Positions 13,407 through 20,429 of a stretch of 22,177 bases of DNA are shown one piece after another. Position numbers and translations under genes: made by a program. This DNA is from a virus. The notes beneath the pieces were generated by a model. That model did no database searches. It saw only the letters and a program-made list of their open reading frames with translations, and was not told where the DNA came from. Location: the IMG/VR virus record IMGVR_UViG_3300029893_000074, positions 1-22,177 of that record, one strand, 5' to 3'. The number at the start of each line of letters is the position of its first letter. Positions within the stretch are counted from its first letter, which is position 1.

Positions 13407-14759
13407 TCATTTAATTCCAATAATAGAATCATAAATATCTTGAATTTCTTTTAATGTATTAGCTTCAGATTTATCATTTCTAATTTCTACATATCTTGGA
13501 AGAAATAAAGAATATTTTTCATTATTCTTTCCAGGATTTAATATATCATTACTTTTTACTGTAATAATTTTACCAAGAATATCGTTCATATTATCAAAAA
13601 TATATTTTCTTTCAGTGTCTTTAAATCCAGAAACAGAAACTTCTAATAATTTATCAGAAGATTCACAAATTAAAGACCCGAAAGTATCAGAATTTTTACC
13701 ATATCCTTCGTTATAACCAATAATTTTTAAATCTACTTCCATTTCAACTTTAAGTTTTAAACAATTTTTAGAAGTAGTATCTTCCCAAATACCTTCAGGA
13801 TTTTTAATAATAGTTCCTTCTCCTCCAAGTGATATAACTTCTTGATAATGTTCAAGAGCTTCTTCAAATGAATTAATAATCCTTGTATTAACTAAAAATA
13901 CATTATCAAATTTTTCTTTATTTAAAGATTGAATACTATTTAATCTTTCTGAATAAGGAACTTTATATTTATTTTTAGAATAAGCTTCTTTGATAGGAAT
14001 AGAATCCCAAACCCCATATTTAATTACATGATTATCTGATAATTCTCCTCCTTTAAGGATTGAATTAAGTATTCCGTTTCCTTCTTGTCTTGTCAAGATT
14101 TCTGAAGAATTTCTATTATAAATTAATAATTCTCCATGAAATTGACAACCAACAAATTGGCAAAGATCTGCATAGATATGCTCAAAATATTCTTTAGGAA
14201 ATCTAGAACCTTTTCTTGAAAAAACAGAAAAATCATTTTCCATTACATTAAAATTAGCAAACATTCCATCCATTTTAATTTGCGAATAAATACCTTCTTT
14301 CCAATTCCACTTATCATGTTTAACGTTATTAACTAAATCACAGCGCATATAAGGAATTTTAATAATTAAATTATTCCAAATTTTATTAATTTGAGTAGGA
14401 CCAATTCCACAACGACAATCTCTAAGAATCATCCAATTAAGTAATTCTCTTGATTCATAATCCATACTAAAATAGATTTCTGATAAATATTCTTTTGCTT
14501 TATTACCAGTAATCTTTCTATTTGAAAGTGTATTTACAATACAAGATAATATTTTAATATTCAATTCTTCGTTTAATCCAGAATTATTATTAAAATTTAT
14601 AATTTTAGTTTGATTATAATTATATTCAACTTCATCATACACATATTTTAAATATTGTTTTAATTGTTCGTTATCTTTATGTTGTCTAAGAATTTCTAAT
14701 TTTTCATTAGAAGAATTGGTAGATTGAAGTTGTTTAATAATTTCATATACTTTCTTCAT
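13407..14759 (-). CDS. 30: ATP-dependent DNA ligase, T4 gp30-like
   Basis: A 450-residue ligase, close to T4 gp30 (487). An N-terminal helical domain (1-140) includes LLNWMILRDCRCGIGPTQIN. The adenylation motif is SQIKMDGMFANF (159-170) with catalytic Lys162 in KMDG. Further nucleotidyltransferase motifs are FHGELLIYNR, a GEGTIIKNPEG segment and NCLKLKVEMEVDL. The C-terminal OB-fold region has FGSLICESSDKLLEVSVSGF. It seals nicks during phage replication, repair and recombination, using ATP. AGGA six bases upstream supports the start; a short broken gene precedes it. Confidence 0.95.
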   Translation of the reverse strand: MKKVYEIIKQLQSTNSSNEKLEILRQHKDNEQLKQYLKYVYDEVEYNYNQTKIINFNNNSGLNEELNIKILSCIVNTLSNRKITGNKAKEYLSEIYFSMDYESRELLNWMILRDCRCGIGPTQINKIWNNLIIKIPYMRCDLVNNVKHDKWNWKEGIYSQIKMDGMFANFNVMENDFSVFSRKGSRFPKEYFEHIYADLCQFVGCQFHGELLIYNRNSSEILTRQEGNGILNSILKGGELSDNHVIKYGVWDSIPIKEAYSKNKYKVPYSERLNSIQSLNKEKFDNVFLVNTRIINSFEEALEHYQEVISLGGEGTIIKNPEGIWEDTTSKNCLKLKVEMEVDLKIIGYNEGYGKNSDTFGSLICESSDKLLEVSVSGFKDTERKYIFDNMNDILGKIITVKSNDILNPGKNNEKYSLFLPRYVEIRNDKSEANTLKEIQDIYDSIIGIK

Positions 14760-14767
14760 ATTATTTC

Positions 14768-14913
14768 CTATTTCGTATTTTTATCATATTCAAAAATAGC
14801 TCTATCATTACAAATAATTGTTATATAATTTAATGGAAGATTATTAAGAAATATATTACTAAACAATAAATATTTACCAAAAATATTCCTTTATCATTGA
14901 TATAATTTTTCAT
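14768..14913 (-). pseudogene. Short gene broken at a T5 run
   Basis: AAAGGA before ATG at 14913 is a good ribosome site inside the end of the methyltransferase gene. The frame MKNYINDKGIFL soon ends, but one extra T at ATTTTTGG lets it continue GKYLLFSNIFLNNLPLNYIT, then IICNDRAIFEYDKNTK, to TAG just ahead of the ligase ribosome site, giving 48 residues. Unknown family. Confidence 0.5.
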
Positions 14914-14919
14914 ATAAAA

Positions 14920-15603
14920 TCATCCTTTATAAGTAAATAATTTCTCAATTGATAATTTACGCCCTAAAAATTTTATATCTTGTTTCTTCCATATACATAT
15001 AAAATCATCTGGTGCAGAATATTCAGAAATATAAATTTCATGTCCGTTTAAATATTGTTCTCTACACCATTCCCAAAAACAAAGATGATTAATATCTTCC
15101 TTATATTTAGTAGTTCCTTTATAAGGAGGATCACAATAAATAATTGATTTTTCTGGAATTATTAAATCTTCATAAGAAGAATGAATAAATTCAATGTTTT
15201 TTAATTTTGGAAATTGTTTTAATGCACTATTATAAGCTTCTTTTACATAATTTCTCCCATTTTTATTCCTACTCCAACCTCCAAAAAATTTTCCTCCATA
15301 TGATAAAGCAAATCCTACATATCCTACTAACCAAGGATCATAATTATCTTTATTATTTTTAATTTTATTATATTCTTCTTCCGTAAGATCTAAAGGAGGA
15401 ATCCAACCTTCAGAAACTTTTTTCCATAATTCTATTAAATAATAATTTATATCTGCCCCTATTCTAAATTTAGAATAAACACATTCAATAGAATTACATC
15501 CTCCTACAAATGGTTCTACATAATACTGATTCTCTTTTTTGTTTTTTAATATAAAAGGCAAAATATCTTTTATAATTTTCCTCTTACTTCCCATGTATTT
15601 CAT
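14920..15603 (-). CDS. D12-class DNA N6-adenine methyltransferase
   Basis: A 227-residue Dam-related methyltransferase. It has KYMGSKRKIIKDILPFI at the N-terminus (2-18), the S-adenosylmethionine motif VEPFVGGCNS (29-38), Asp51 in ADIN, and the catalytic motif YCDPPY (156-161). The fold order (AdoMet site first, DPPY later) is that of the D12/alpha class, usual for GATC-type phage Dam enzymes such as T4 Dam (259 residues). The start overlaps the preceding gene by 20 bases, with only a weak ribosome site, suggesting translational coupling. Probable role: marking phage DNA against host restriction. The target sequence cannot be read. Confidence 0.9.
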   Translation of the reverse strand: MKYMGSKRKIIKDILPFILKNKKENQYYVEPFVGGCNSIECVYSKFRIGADINYYLIELWKKVSEGWIPPLDLTEEEYNKIKNNKDNYDPWLVGYVGFALSYGGKFFGGWSRNKNGRNYVKEAYNSALKQFPKLKNIEFIHSSYEDLIIPEKSIIYCDPPYKGTTKYKEDINHLCFWEWCREQYLNGHEIYISEYSAPDDFICIWKKQDIKFLGRKLSIEKLFTYKG

Positions 15604-15847
15604 TAATTTTACTCATAAATTTTAAATTTAGACAAAAATTTTCTAATATTTGATTTCCTAAAGATGCTAATAAGATTAATTCTCTGTCTTTTTGGTTTTC
15701 ATATTTAGAAAATTGTTCAAGTATTTGAGAAGATATCAGTCTAATTGCTTGATTTTCATTTACGCTTAACATTCCCCAATCAATAATATTTTCTCTAGAA
15801 CATTCTTCAATTAATTGTGATAATTGTTCAACTGTAATATTAATCAT
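15584..15847 (-). CDS. Small hypothetical helical protein upstream of the methyltransferase
   Basis: An 87-residue protein starting MINITVEQLSQLIEECS. This ATG (15847) is preferred over 15865 because GAGGAA lies upstream of it and it overlaps the stop of the preceding small gene. The sequence is mostly amphipathic helix with many Leu, Ile, Glu and Gln, and no signal peptide. Its end overlaps the methyltransferase start. No family is recognised; it might be a partner of the methyltransferase, from position only. Confidence 0.65.
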   Translation of the reverse strand: MINITVEQLSQLIEECSRENIIDWGMLSVNENQAIRLISSQILEQFSKYENQKDRELILLASLGNQILENFCLNLKFMSKINEIHGK

Positions 15848-16017
15848 ATTCAAAATATTCCTCATAAACTATTTTAACGTAATTAAAGAAATCTTGTAAT
15901 TCATTTAAAATATATTTATCATTATTAACTAAAATATATTTATTTTTGTTAGGTTCCCATTCATATAACAAATAATAAATTTCTTCTGATAATTTCACAA
16001 AATTTTTTAAATTTCAT
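15840..16017 (-). pseudogene. Small gene broken at an A6 run
   Basis: ATG at 16017 has AGG upstream. As read it stops after 18 codons. Removing one A from the run at 16003-16008 gives MKFKNFVKLSEEIYYLLYEW, EPNKNKYILVNNDKYILNEL, then QDFFNYVKIVYEEYFEYD (58 residues), ending at a TAA that overlaps the start of the next gene. The coupled overlap argues that the restored frame was the real gene. Unknown family. Confidence 0.6.
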
Positions 16018-16027
16018 ATATTACCTA

Positions 16028-16600
16028 TTAATTAGACGTACAGTATAAATTTTTATATTTAATATATTTTTCTTTAGAAATTTGTCTTACAAATCCAAAA
16101 TAAGGATTCCACCAAGAAATTTCGTCATTTTTAAGAATTTCTTGTAAAGAATAAAATAAATCAACAGAATTTCCATAAAAATTATTTCTAATAACAAGGT
16201 CCCCGATTATAAATTGGCTTAATGTAAGAATTTCATAATAAATACCAGAAAAGCCTCCTGATAAATTTTTATTTACCCCAGAAATGTTAAAATAACACCC
16301 AAAATAAGGAGATTCTCCTAAGCATCCTATAGAAGTTTTTAAATATTTCTGTTCTTTTGAAGCATTAATTTCTTTATAATATCCAAAAGAATAATTTTTA
16401 TGACATTTATTATCTATAGATAAACATTCTTCTTTATAATCTTTATCAGATATTTTGGTTATATTACATTCTCTATAAACATTATCTTGTTTAATATTAT
16501 TATCTGTTCCTGCAAAATTAACAAAATATTTAATTCCTTCAATGCTTTGAGAATTAGCACAAGAAGAAAATAAAAATAAACTAATTAATAATTTTTTCAT
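16028..16600 (-). CDS. Exported protein, probable lipoprotein
   Basis: A 190-residue protein with a clear N-terminal export signal: MKKLLISLFLF followed by SSC (Cys14), a near lipobox with Phe at -3. If not lipid-modified, cleavage near CANSQS by signal peptidase I is possible. The mature part is Cys-, Tyr- and Asn-rich (further Cys around 46, 59, 66, 94, 103 and 187), suggesting disulfides and a periplasmic or surface location. No family is recognised. Phage-encoded lipoproteins commonly alter the host envelope or block superinfection; that role is inference. ATG at 16600 follows GAGGAATAAATC. Confidence 0.75.
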   Translation of the reverse strand: MKKLLISLFLFSSCANSQSIEGIKYFVNFAGTDNNIKQDNVYRECNITKISDKDYKEECLSIDNKCHKNYSFGYYKEINASKEQKYLKTSIGCLGESPYFGCYFNISGVNKNLSGGFSGIYYEILTLSQFIIGDLVIRNNFYGNSVDLFYSLQEILKNDEISWWNPYFGFVRQISKEKYIKYKNLYCTSN

Positions 16601-16708
16601 GATTTATTCCTCACATTCTTTTTGTTCAATATAAACTCAATAATTAATATTTCTATTTCCTATAGCTAAACAATAATATCTTTGATCGTGATATTTAGTA
16701 AAAAATTT

Positions 16709-16972
16709 TTATTTAATTGCTCTATAGTAATAATATCTATAAGTTCTATCAAATCCATCTTCAGCGGTTCCTACACAATTTCCAATTTTAAATGCATTAA
16801 TATCAATAGGATTTCCTCCGCCATCTCTAGTTTTAACACAGAGATCTCCTATTTTAGCATTTCCAATTACTTCTTCCTCTTCTATTATTTCAACAATCCA
16901 CCAACCCCTCGGTCTATTTCCAACTGTATCAGGATCAATTCCAAAAATTTCAATTACTTCTTGTTTTTCCAT
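16709..16972 (-). CDS. Small acidic hypothetical protein
   Basis: An 87-residue protein from MEKQEVIEIFGIDPDTVG. This ATG is chosen because AGGTGA lies six bases upstream; the longer reading from 16999 has no ribosome site. Features are WWIVEIIEEEEVIG, a Gly-rich turn (TRDGGGNPIDIN) and an aromatic tail (TYRYYYYRAIK). After the TAA the same frame continues for 23 sense codons to a TGA at 16637 (KFFTKYHDQRYYCLAIGNRN...). The tail resembles the YRYYYYRAI end, so a nonsense change or a duplicated end is possible. Function unknown. Confidence 0.65.
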   Translation of the reverse strand: MEKQEVIEIFGIDPDTVGNRPRGWWIVEIIEEEEVIGNAKIGDLCVKTRDGGGNPIDINAFKIGNCVGTAEDGFDRTYRYYYYRAIK

Positions 16973-16976
16973 AGAA

Positions 16977-17228
16977 TCACCTATAATAAATATAAACAAA
17001 AATAAATTGTAAAGTTAAAGTTATGCAATTTGAAGCTAAAATAACATAGTTTTTAGTGTTTGTCAATACCATATTCAAAGAAAGACATATTAATCCTATA
17101 ATAACACCTAAAATCATATTAACATTAGGAATGGATTTTATTCCATAATAAAACCAATCAATGATAGGAAATATAGGAGAAATATTAATAATAATTAATC
17201 CTAATATTCCTATCATTTTTATACCCAT
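16977..17228 (-). CDS. Small membrane protein
   Basis: An 83-residue, very hydrophobic protein. Three likely membrane helices are visible, at about 5-25 (MIGILGLIIINISPIFPIID), 37-53 (NMILGVIIGLICLSLNM) and 62-81 (VILASNCITLTLQFIFVYIY). A short Lys/Asn loop lies between the last two. ATG at 17228 with AGG upstream overlaps the preceding stop by 10 bases, and its own end contains the ribosome site of the next gene. Probably an inner-membrane protein; function unknown. Confidence 0.7.
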   Translation of the reverse strand: MGIKMIGILGLIIINISPIFPIIDWFYYGIKSIPNVNMILGVIIGLICLSLNMVLTNTKNYVILASNCITLTLQFIFVYIYYR

Positions 17229-17857
17229 AAAGACCTTCTAATAGAAATTAATTTTTCTAACATATATTGATCTTCTTCATTATAATACTCTTCTAATGCG
17301 AATTTTTCATATCCATTATATATTTCTTTTATTTTATATTTTTCAGAATATTTTTTAGCAATTTCAAAACATTCTTTTTTTGTAATCGAATAAGGATCTA
17401 TTCTATTAGGTCTTTCATTTTTCCACCAATTATATAATTCTTTTTGAATTATAGAATATTGTTTTTGCTGATAATCGTATTCGATTTCTTCATTTAAAAA
17501 TTTAATAGTCTTATCATTTTCTAAAAAATCTACTAATAATTCAAAATTAGCATAGAGTATTCTTTCATCGTATTCATACCATTTTCCTTTAGGAAGTTTA
17601 AAATCTATTAAATGAGTTTTATAAAAAAATCTATTTTTCAGATACCATTTAATATCAAAAAATAAATCATATGGATAATAAATAAATTTTTGAAATTTGT
17701 TTAACCATTTAGTAAATTTAAATATAAAATGATTTTCGTAAGTTTTATTATATTTTTCCCATTCACTCATAGTTAAAAAATTAGGAACAGGAATTCCAAA
17801 TTTTGTTTTTAACCATTTAGAAAATTTGGAATTAGACCAATAAGTGATTCTAGTCAT
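17219..17857 (-). CDS. Conserved-looking phage hypothetical protein (212 aa)
   Basis: A soluble, aromatic- and Lys-rich protein starting MTRITYWSNSKFSKWLKTKF. ATG 17857 is chosen because GGAG lies 9 bases upstream and it overlaps the preceding stop (ATGACTAG); the frame's first ATG (17872) contains that ribosome site. Sequence style (WSNSKFSKWL, PVPNFLTMSEWEKY, KLPKGKWYEYDERILYANFE) resembles a hypothetical protein family I associate with large myophages, but no function is known to me. The residues with Trp, His and Asp in the middle (HLIDFKLPKGKWYEYDER) may be a functional centre. Confidence 0.75.
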   Translation of the reverse strand: MTRITYWSNSKFSKWLKTKFGIPVPNFLTMSEWEKYNKTYENHFIFKFTKWLNKFQKFIYYPYDLFFDIKWYLKNRFFYKTHLIDFKLPKGKWYEYDERILYANFELLVDFLENDKTIKFLNEEIEYDYQQKQYSIIQKELYNWWKNERPNRIDPYSITKKECFEIAKKYSEKYKIKEIYNGYEKFALEEYYNEEDQYMLEKLISIRRSLWV

Positions 17858-18119
17858 AATATTCAACTCCATCTTCTAAAGAACTTAACTTTCTGTTAAA
17901 ATAATAGATATAATCTGTTTCATCTCTATATGATAAATATCCTTTTTCAATTAAATAATAAATGAAAGTTTTATAATATTCCACCTTAAAAGGATATTCA
18001 TATTTTTCTTTTTTCATAGTAATTTCAACTTCTTTGATATCAAAATCTTTTAATATTTCAAATTCGTCTTCATAATCTTCAAATAATATTCTTATAAATT
18101 TACCTGTTTTAAGTATCAT
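17850..18119 (-). CDS. Small hypothetical protein (89 aa)
   Basis: An acidic, Tyr-rich protein (MILKTGKFIRILFEDYEDEF...) with beta-like first half and helical second half (FIYYLIEKGYLSYRDE). ATG overlaps the stop of the upstream gene (ATGA), and its own stop overlaps the next start, so it is one of a chain of coupled genes. No domain recognised. Confidence 0.65.
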   Translation of the reverse strand: MILKTGKFIRILFEDYEDEFEILKDFDIKEVEITMKKEKYEYPFKVEYYKTFIYYLIEKGYLSYRDETDYIYYFNRKLSSLEDGVEYYD

Positions 18120-18517
18120 AACAATTCTTCTCTATAATCAGTTGTATCTAATTTAGATTTTAAATATCTGTTTTCTAACATTGAATTAGACAATTCAAAG
18201 TTTAAATCTACATTTTCCTTTTTAAGTCTAATTATTTCCATAATAACATCATGTTTTGCTAATCCTATTTCATGCCAAATATTACATACAGAGATATTTT
18301 CTTCGTCATTAGAATCTCTAAAAATATCATCTTTTCCAGGACTTAATCTATGAAATCTTTTATAATAAAGATCTGCCCATGCTTCGAATCTTTCTATATG
18401 ATTACAAGTTTCCCATTCTTTTTTAAAGACTTCTTTGAGATTTTCTTTTCTAAGAGTATACCTAATATTATCTTCGTACAACTCTTTTGAATTAAAATTT
18501 TCTTCGATGTTATTCAT
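18116..18517 (-). CDS. Hypothetical protein (133 aa)
   Basis: Starts MNNIEENFNSKELYEDNIRY; ATG 18517 lies two bases after the upstream stop. The earlier in-frame ATG at 18568 would overlap the preceding gene extensively. The middle contains ERFEAWADLYYKRFHRLSPG and an acidic loop. The C-terminus is a probable coiled coil (IIRLKKENVDLNFELSNSML). There is no strong ribosome site, which suggests coupling. No family recognised. Confidence 0.65.
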   Translation of the reverse strand: MNNIEENFNSKELYEDNIRYTLRKENLKEVFKKEWETCNHIERFEAWADLYYKRFHRLSPGKDDIFRDSNDEENISVCNIWHEIGLAKHDVIMEIIRLKKENVDLNFELSNSMLENRYLKSKLDTTDYREELL

Positions 18518-18518
18518 A

Positions 18519-18734
18519 TCAATAATTACGATATTCAGTGTCAGAAATTTTTCTGAAATAAGAAACATTATTGTTCTTATTTAATAAGATGTTTTCAAGT
18601 TTATCCATTTTTAATTGAATTCTATCATTTTCAATTTTTTCTATCCTAGAAGCAAATCTAATAATAGTTTCGTTTAAACATTTAGATTTTCCATGTTCTT
18701 CGTTCCAAATTTCTAAAATTCTATCTACGTTCAT
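18519..18734 (-). CDS. Small helical hypothetical protein (71 aa)
   Basis: Starts MNVDRILEIWNEEHGKSKCL; AGGAAA about 8-10 bases upstream supports this ATG over the longer reading from 18794, which overlaps the upstream gene. It is followed by ETIIRFASRIEKIENDRIQ and a long amphipathic helix. No family recognised. Confidence 0.65.
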   Translation of the reverse strand: MNVDRILEIWNEEHGKSKCLNETIIRFASRIEKIENDRIQLKMDKLENILLNKNNNVSYFRKISDTEYRNY

Positions 18735-18747
18735 ATATTTATTTTTC

Positions 18748-18912
18748 CTATAATTTGTATAATTTATTAGTAAAGAAATTATAGCTAAAATCACATTCTA
18801 AATTTAATTCTTGTATATATTCTTCTTCTAATAAATATTCCAAAAATTCTAATATATTTTCGTCATAACAAAAATAGTTTTTGCTATATTGTAATAAATC
18901 TATAATTTCCAT
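18748..18912 (-). CDS. Small acidic hypothetical protein, first gene of the minus-strand run
   Basis: A 54-residue protein from MEIIDLLQYSKNYFCYDENI, with an acidic helix (ILEFLEYLLEEEYIQELN). ATG 18912 gives a natural N-terminus but lacks a ribosome site. The alternative ATG at 18960 has AAGGA 12 bases away and would overlap the divergent tail gene. The start is therefore uncertain. The AT-rich stretch just upstream (TATAAAATATTTAT) could hold the minus-strand promoter opposite the plus-strand late promoter. Confidence 0.55.
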   Translation of the reverse strand: MEIIDLLQYSKNYFCYDENILEFLEYLLEEEYIQELNLECDFSYNFFTNKLYKL

Positions 18913-18915
18913 AGG

Positions 18916-18923
18916 TATAAATA
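18916..18923 (+). promoter_or_regulatory. T4-type late promoter for the tail-tube-like gene
   Basis: An exact TATAAATA, 29 bases before the ATG at 18953, in the divergent space between the minus-strand operon and the late genes. Confidence 0.8.
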
Positions 18924-18952
18924 TTTTATAATTAACTAAATTAATATTATTT

Positions 18953-19480
18953 ATGACCATTTTAACAAGAAATCCTTCTAATACAAATCCTTTACAACCT
19001 ACAAAATTTTTACTGTCTTTTCCTAGGATAGCACAAACTGCCTACGAATGTCAAGTTACAAATATCCCAGGAATGTCTTCTACCCCCCCAGCTAAACAAA
19101 CAACCCCTTTTATAGATCTACCAAGAGCAGGGGATAAACTTATTTTTAATTATTTTTTCATGGAATTTATTGTAGATGAAGAATTATGGTCTTGGAAAAT
19201 GATTCACGATTGGATGAGAGGATATACTTTTCCAGCATCCTTTGAAGAATATAAAAATCTTAATAGAGAATCAATTCTTTCATATTATACTAATACTCCA
19301 CAATATTCAGATGCAACTTTAACAACGTTATCATCATTAAATAATTTAAAGATTAAAATCAATTTTATTAATATTTTTCCTATAGAACTTTCTGATATTG
19401 TATTTGATACAAAATCGGATGTTAATCATATCATTACAGCTAAAGCTACTTTTGCTTATCATGATTACTGTATTTGTTAG
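18953..19480 (+). CDS. Tail-tube/baseplate-like virion protein
   Basis: A 175-residue protein whose blocks resemble gp19-like tail-tube-fold proteins of T4-related phages: PTKFLLSFPRIAQTAYECQV (16-35), NIPGMSSTPPAKQTTPFIDL, the region with AGDKLIFNYFFMEFIVDEEL, WSWKMIHDWMRGYTFPASF, QYSDATLTTLSSLNN and KINFINIFPIELSDIVFDT, with a late AKATFAYHDY. The length suits a tube-fold protein (T4 gp19 is 163). It may be the tube itself or a tube-like tail or baseplate protein. A late promoter lies upstream. There is no Shine-Dalgarno site; the leader contains ATTAACTAA 12 bases before ATG. Confidence 0.8.
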   Translation: MTILTRNPSNTNPLQPTKFLLSFPRIAQTAYECQVTNIPGMSSTPPAKQTTPFIDLPRAGDKLIFNYFFMEFIVDEELWSWKMIHDWMRGYTFPASFEEYKNLNRESILSYYTNTPQYSDATLTTLSSLNNLKIKINFINIFPIELSDIVFDTKSDVNHIITAKATFAYHDYCIC

Positions 19481-19481
19481 A

Positions 19482-19489
19482 TATAAATA
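19482..19489 (+). promoter_or_regulatory. T4-type late promoter ahead of uvsY
   Basis: An exact TATAAATA immediately after the stop of the tail gene, 30 bases before the uvsY ATG. Confidence 0.8.
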
Positions 19490-19519
19490 AAATTACATTA
19501 TTAACTAACAAAATTTATC

Positions 19520-19960
19520 ATGGAAAAAATAGCAACTATAAAATCTTATTGGGAAAAAGATTGTATTATAGATCAATCTAACATTTCTGAAGAATTAACA
19601 AAAATTCCAAAACTTCATTGTAAATATCTAACTTTTTACACCGATTATAAAATAGCTTCTCAAAAAACCTCTTCTGAATATAAAAAAATGAAAAACATTA
19701 GATATGAATATTATTCAGGATTATTAGATTTAGAAACTTTAAAACAATATAAATGGAAACCTTTTGAATTAAAAGTGGGTACTAAATCTAATATAGATAA
19801 ATATATAGAATCAGATGAAGTCTTATTAAAATTATTAGATAATAAAGCTTATTATGACACTGGAGTAGAATTATGTAAAATTATATTAGATGAAATTAAA
19901 TCTAGAACTTGGCAAATTAGGTCATTAATTGAATATCAAAAATTTATAAACGGAAATTAA
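19520..19960 (+). CDS. uvsY: Recombination mediator UvsY
   Basis: A 146-residue protein of UvsY length (T4: 137). It resembles T4 UvsY in DCIIDQSNISEELTKIPKLH (residues 14-33), in IRYEYYSGLL (residues about 60-69) and especially in the C-terminal part, where KAYYDTGVELCKIILDEIKS and RTWQIRSLIEYQKFI match the UvsY C-terminal helix. UvsY loads the UvsX recombinase onto gp32-covered single strands. A methyltransferase gene and uvsW follow directly on the same strand. A late promoter lies 30 bases upstream. No Shine-Dalgarno site is visible; ATTAACTAA lies 11 bases before ATG, as in the preceding gene. Confidence 0.9.
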   Translation: MEKIATIKSYWEKDCIIDQSNISEELTKIPKLHCKYLTFYTDYKIASQKTSSEYKKMKNIRYEYYSGLLDLETLKQYKWKPFELKVGTKSNIDKYIESDEVLLKLLDNKAYYDTGVELCKIILDEIKSRTWQIRSLIEYQKFINGN

Positions 19961-19961
19961 T

Positions 19962-20429
19962 ATGAATAAAGAATTACATTTTTCTTCTAAATCTAATGAA
20001 TGGAGAACTCCTAAATATATCTTTGATTATTATAATAAAATTTATAATTTTCAATTAGATGCTTCAGCTACTAAAGAAAATGCTTTATGTGAAAAATTTT
20101 ATACTTTAGAAGATAATTCATTAATACAAAATTGGAATCAATATAAAACTATTTGGTGTAATCCTCCTTATGGTAGAGAAATAGGAAAATTTGTTAAAAA
20201 ATCATATGAGGAAAGTCTTAAAGGATATACTGTTGTATTATTAATACCTGCTAGAGTAGATACTAAATGGTGGCATGAATATTGTACTTTAGGAAGTGTT
20301 TATTTTATTAAAGGAAGATTAAAATTTATTAATAATAATAATGTTAATAACACTTCTGCTCCATTTCCATCTGCGATAGTAATTTTTAATAATTTAAATC
20401 CTACAACTAATTATATAACATTTAAATGA
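19962..20429 (+). CDS. Phage Dam-like DNA N6-adenine methyltransferase
   Basis: A 155-residue protein of the phage N-6-adenine methyltransferase (Dam) family: FSSKSNEWRTPKYIFDYYNK (8-27), FQLDASATKENALCEKFYT (30-48), the catalytic motif IWCNPPYGREIGKF (64-77), VVLLIPARVDTKWWHEY and YFIKGRLKF. It is of a different class from the enzyme at 14920-15603 (NPPY rather than DPPY, and no FVGG block). GGAAATTAAT precedes ATG, two bases after the uvsY stop. Its stop overlaps the uvsW start (ATGA). Probably protects or marks phage DNA; the target is unknown. Confidence 0.9.
   Translation: MNKELHFSSKSNEWRTPKYIFDYYNKIYNFQLDASATKENALCEKFYTLEDNSLIQNWNQYKTIWCNPPYGREIGKFVKKSYEESLKGYTVVLLIPARVDTKWWHEYCTLGSVYFIKGRLKFINNNNVNNTSAPFPSAIVIFNNLNPTTNYITFK

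Noticed and set aside
16682-17005. Plus-strand open frame rich in Ser/Ile/Phe/Asn
   Set aside because: It is antisense to the gene at 16709-16972, which has a good ribosome site and operon context.
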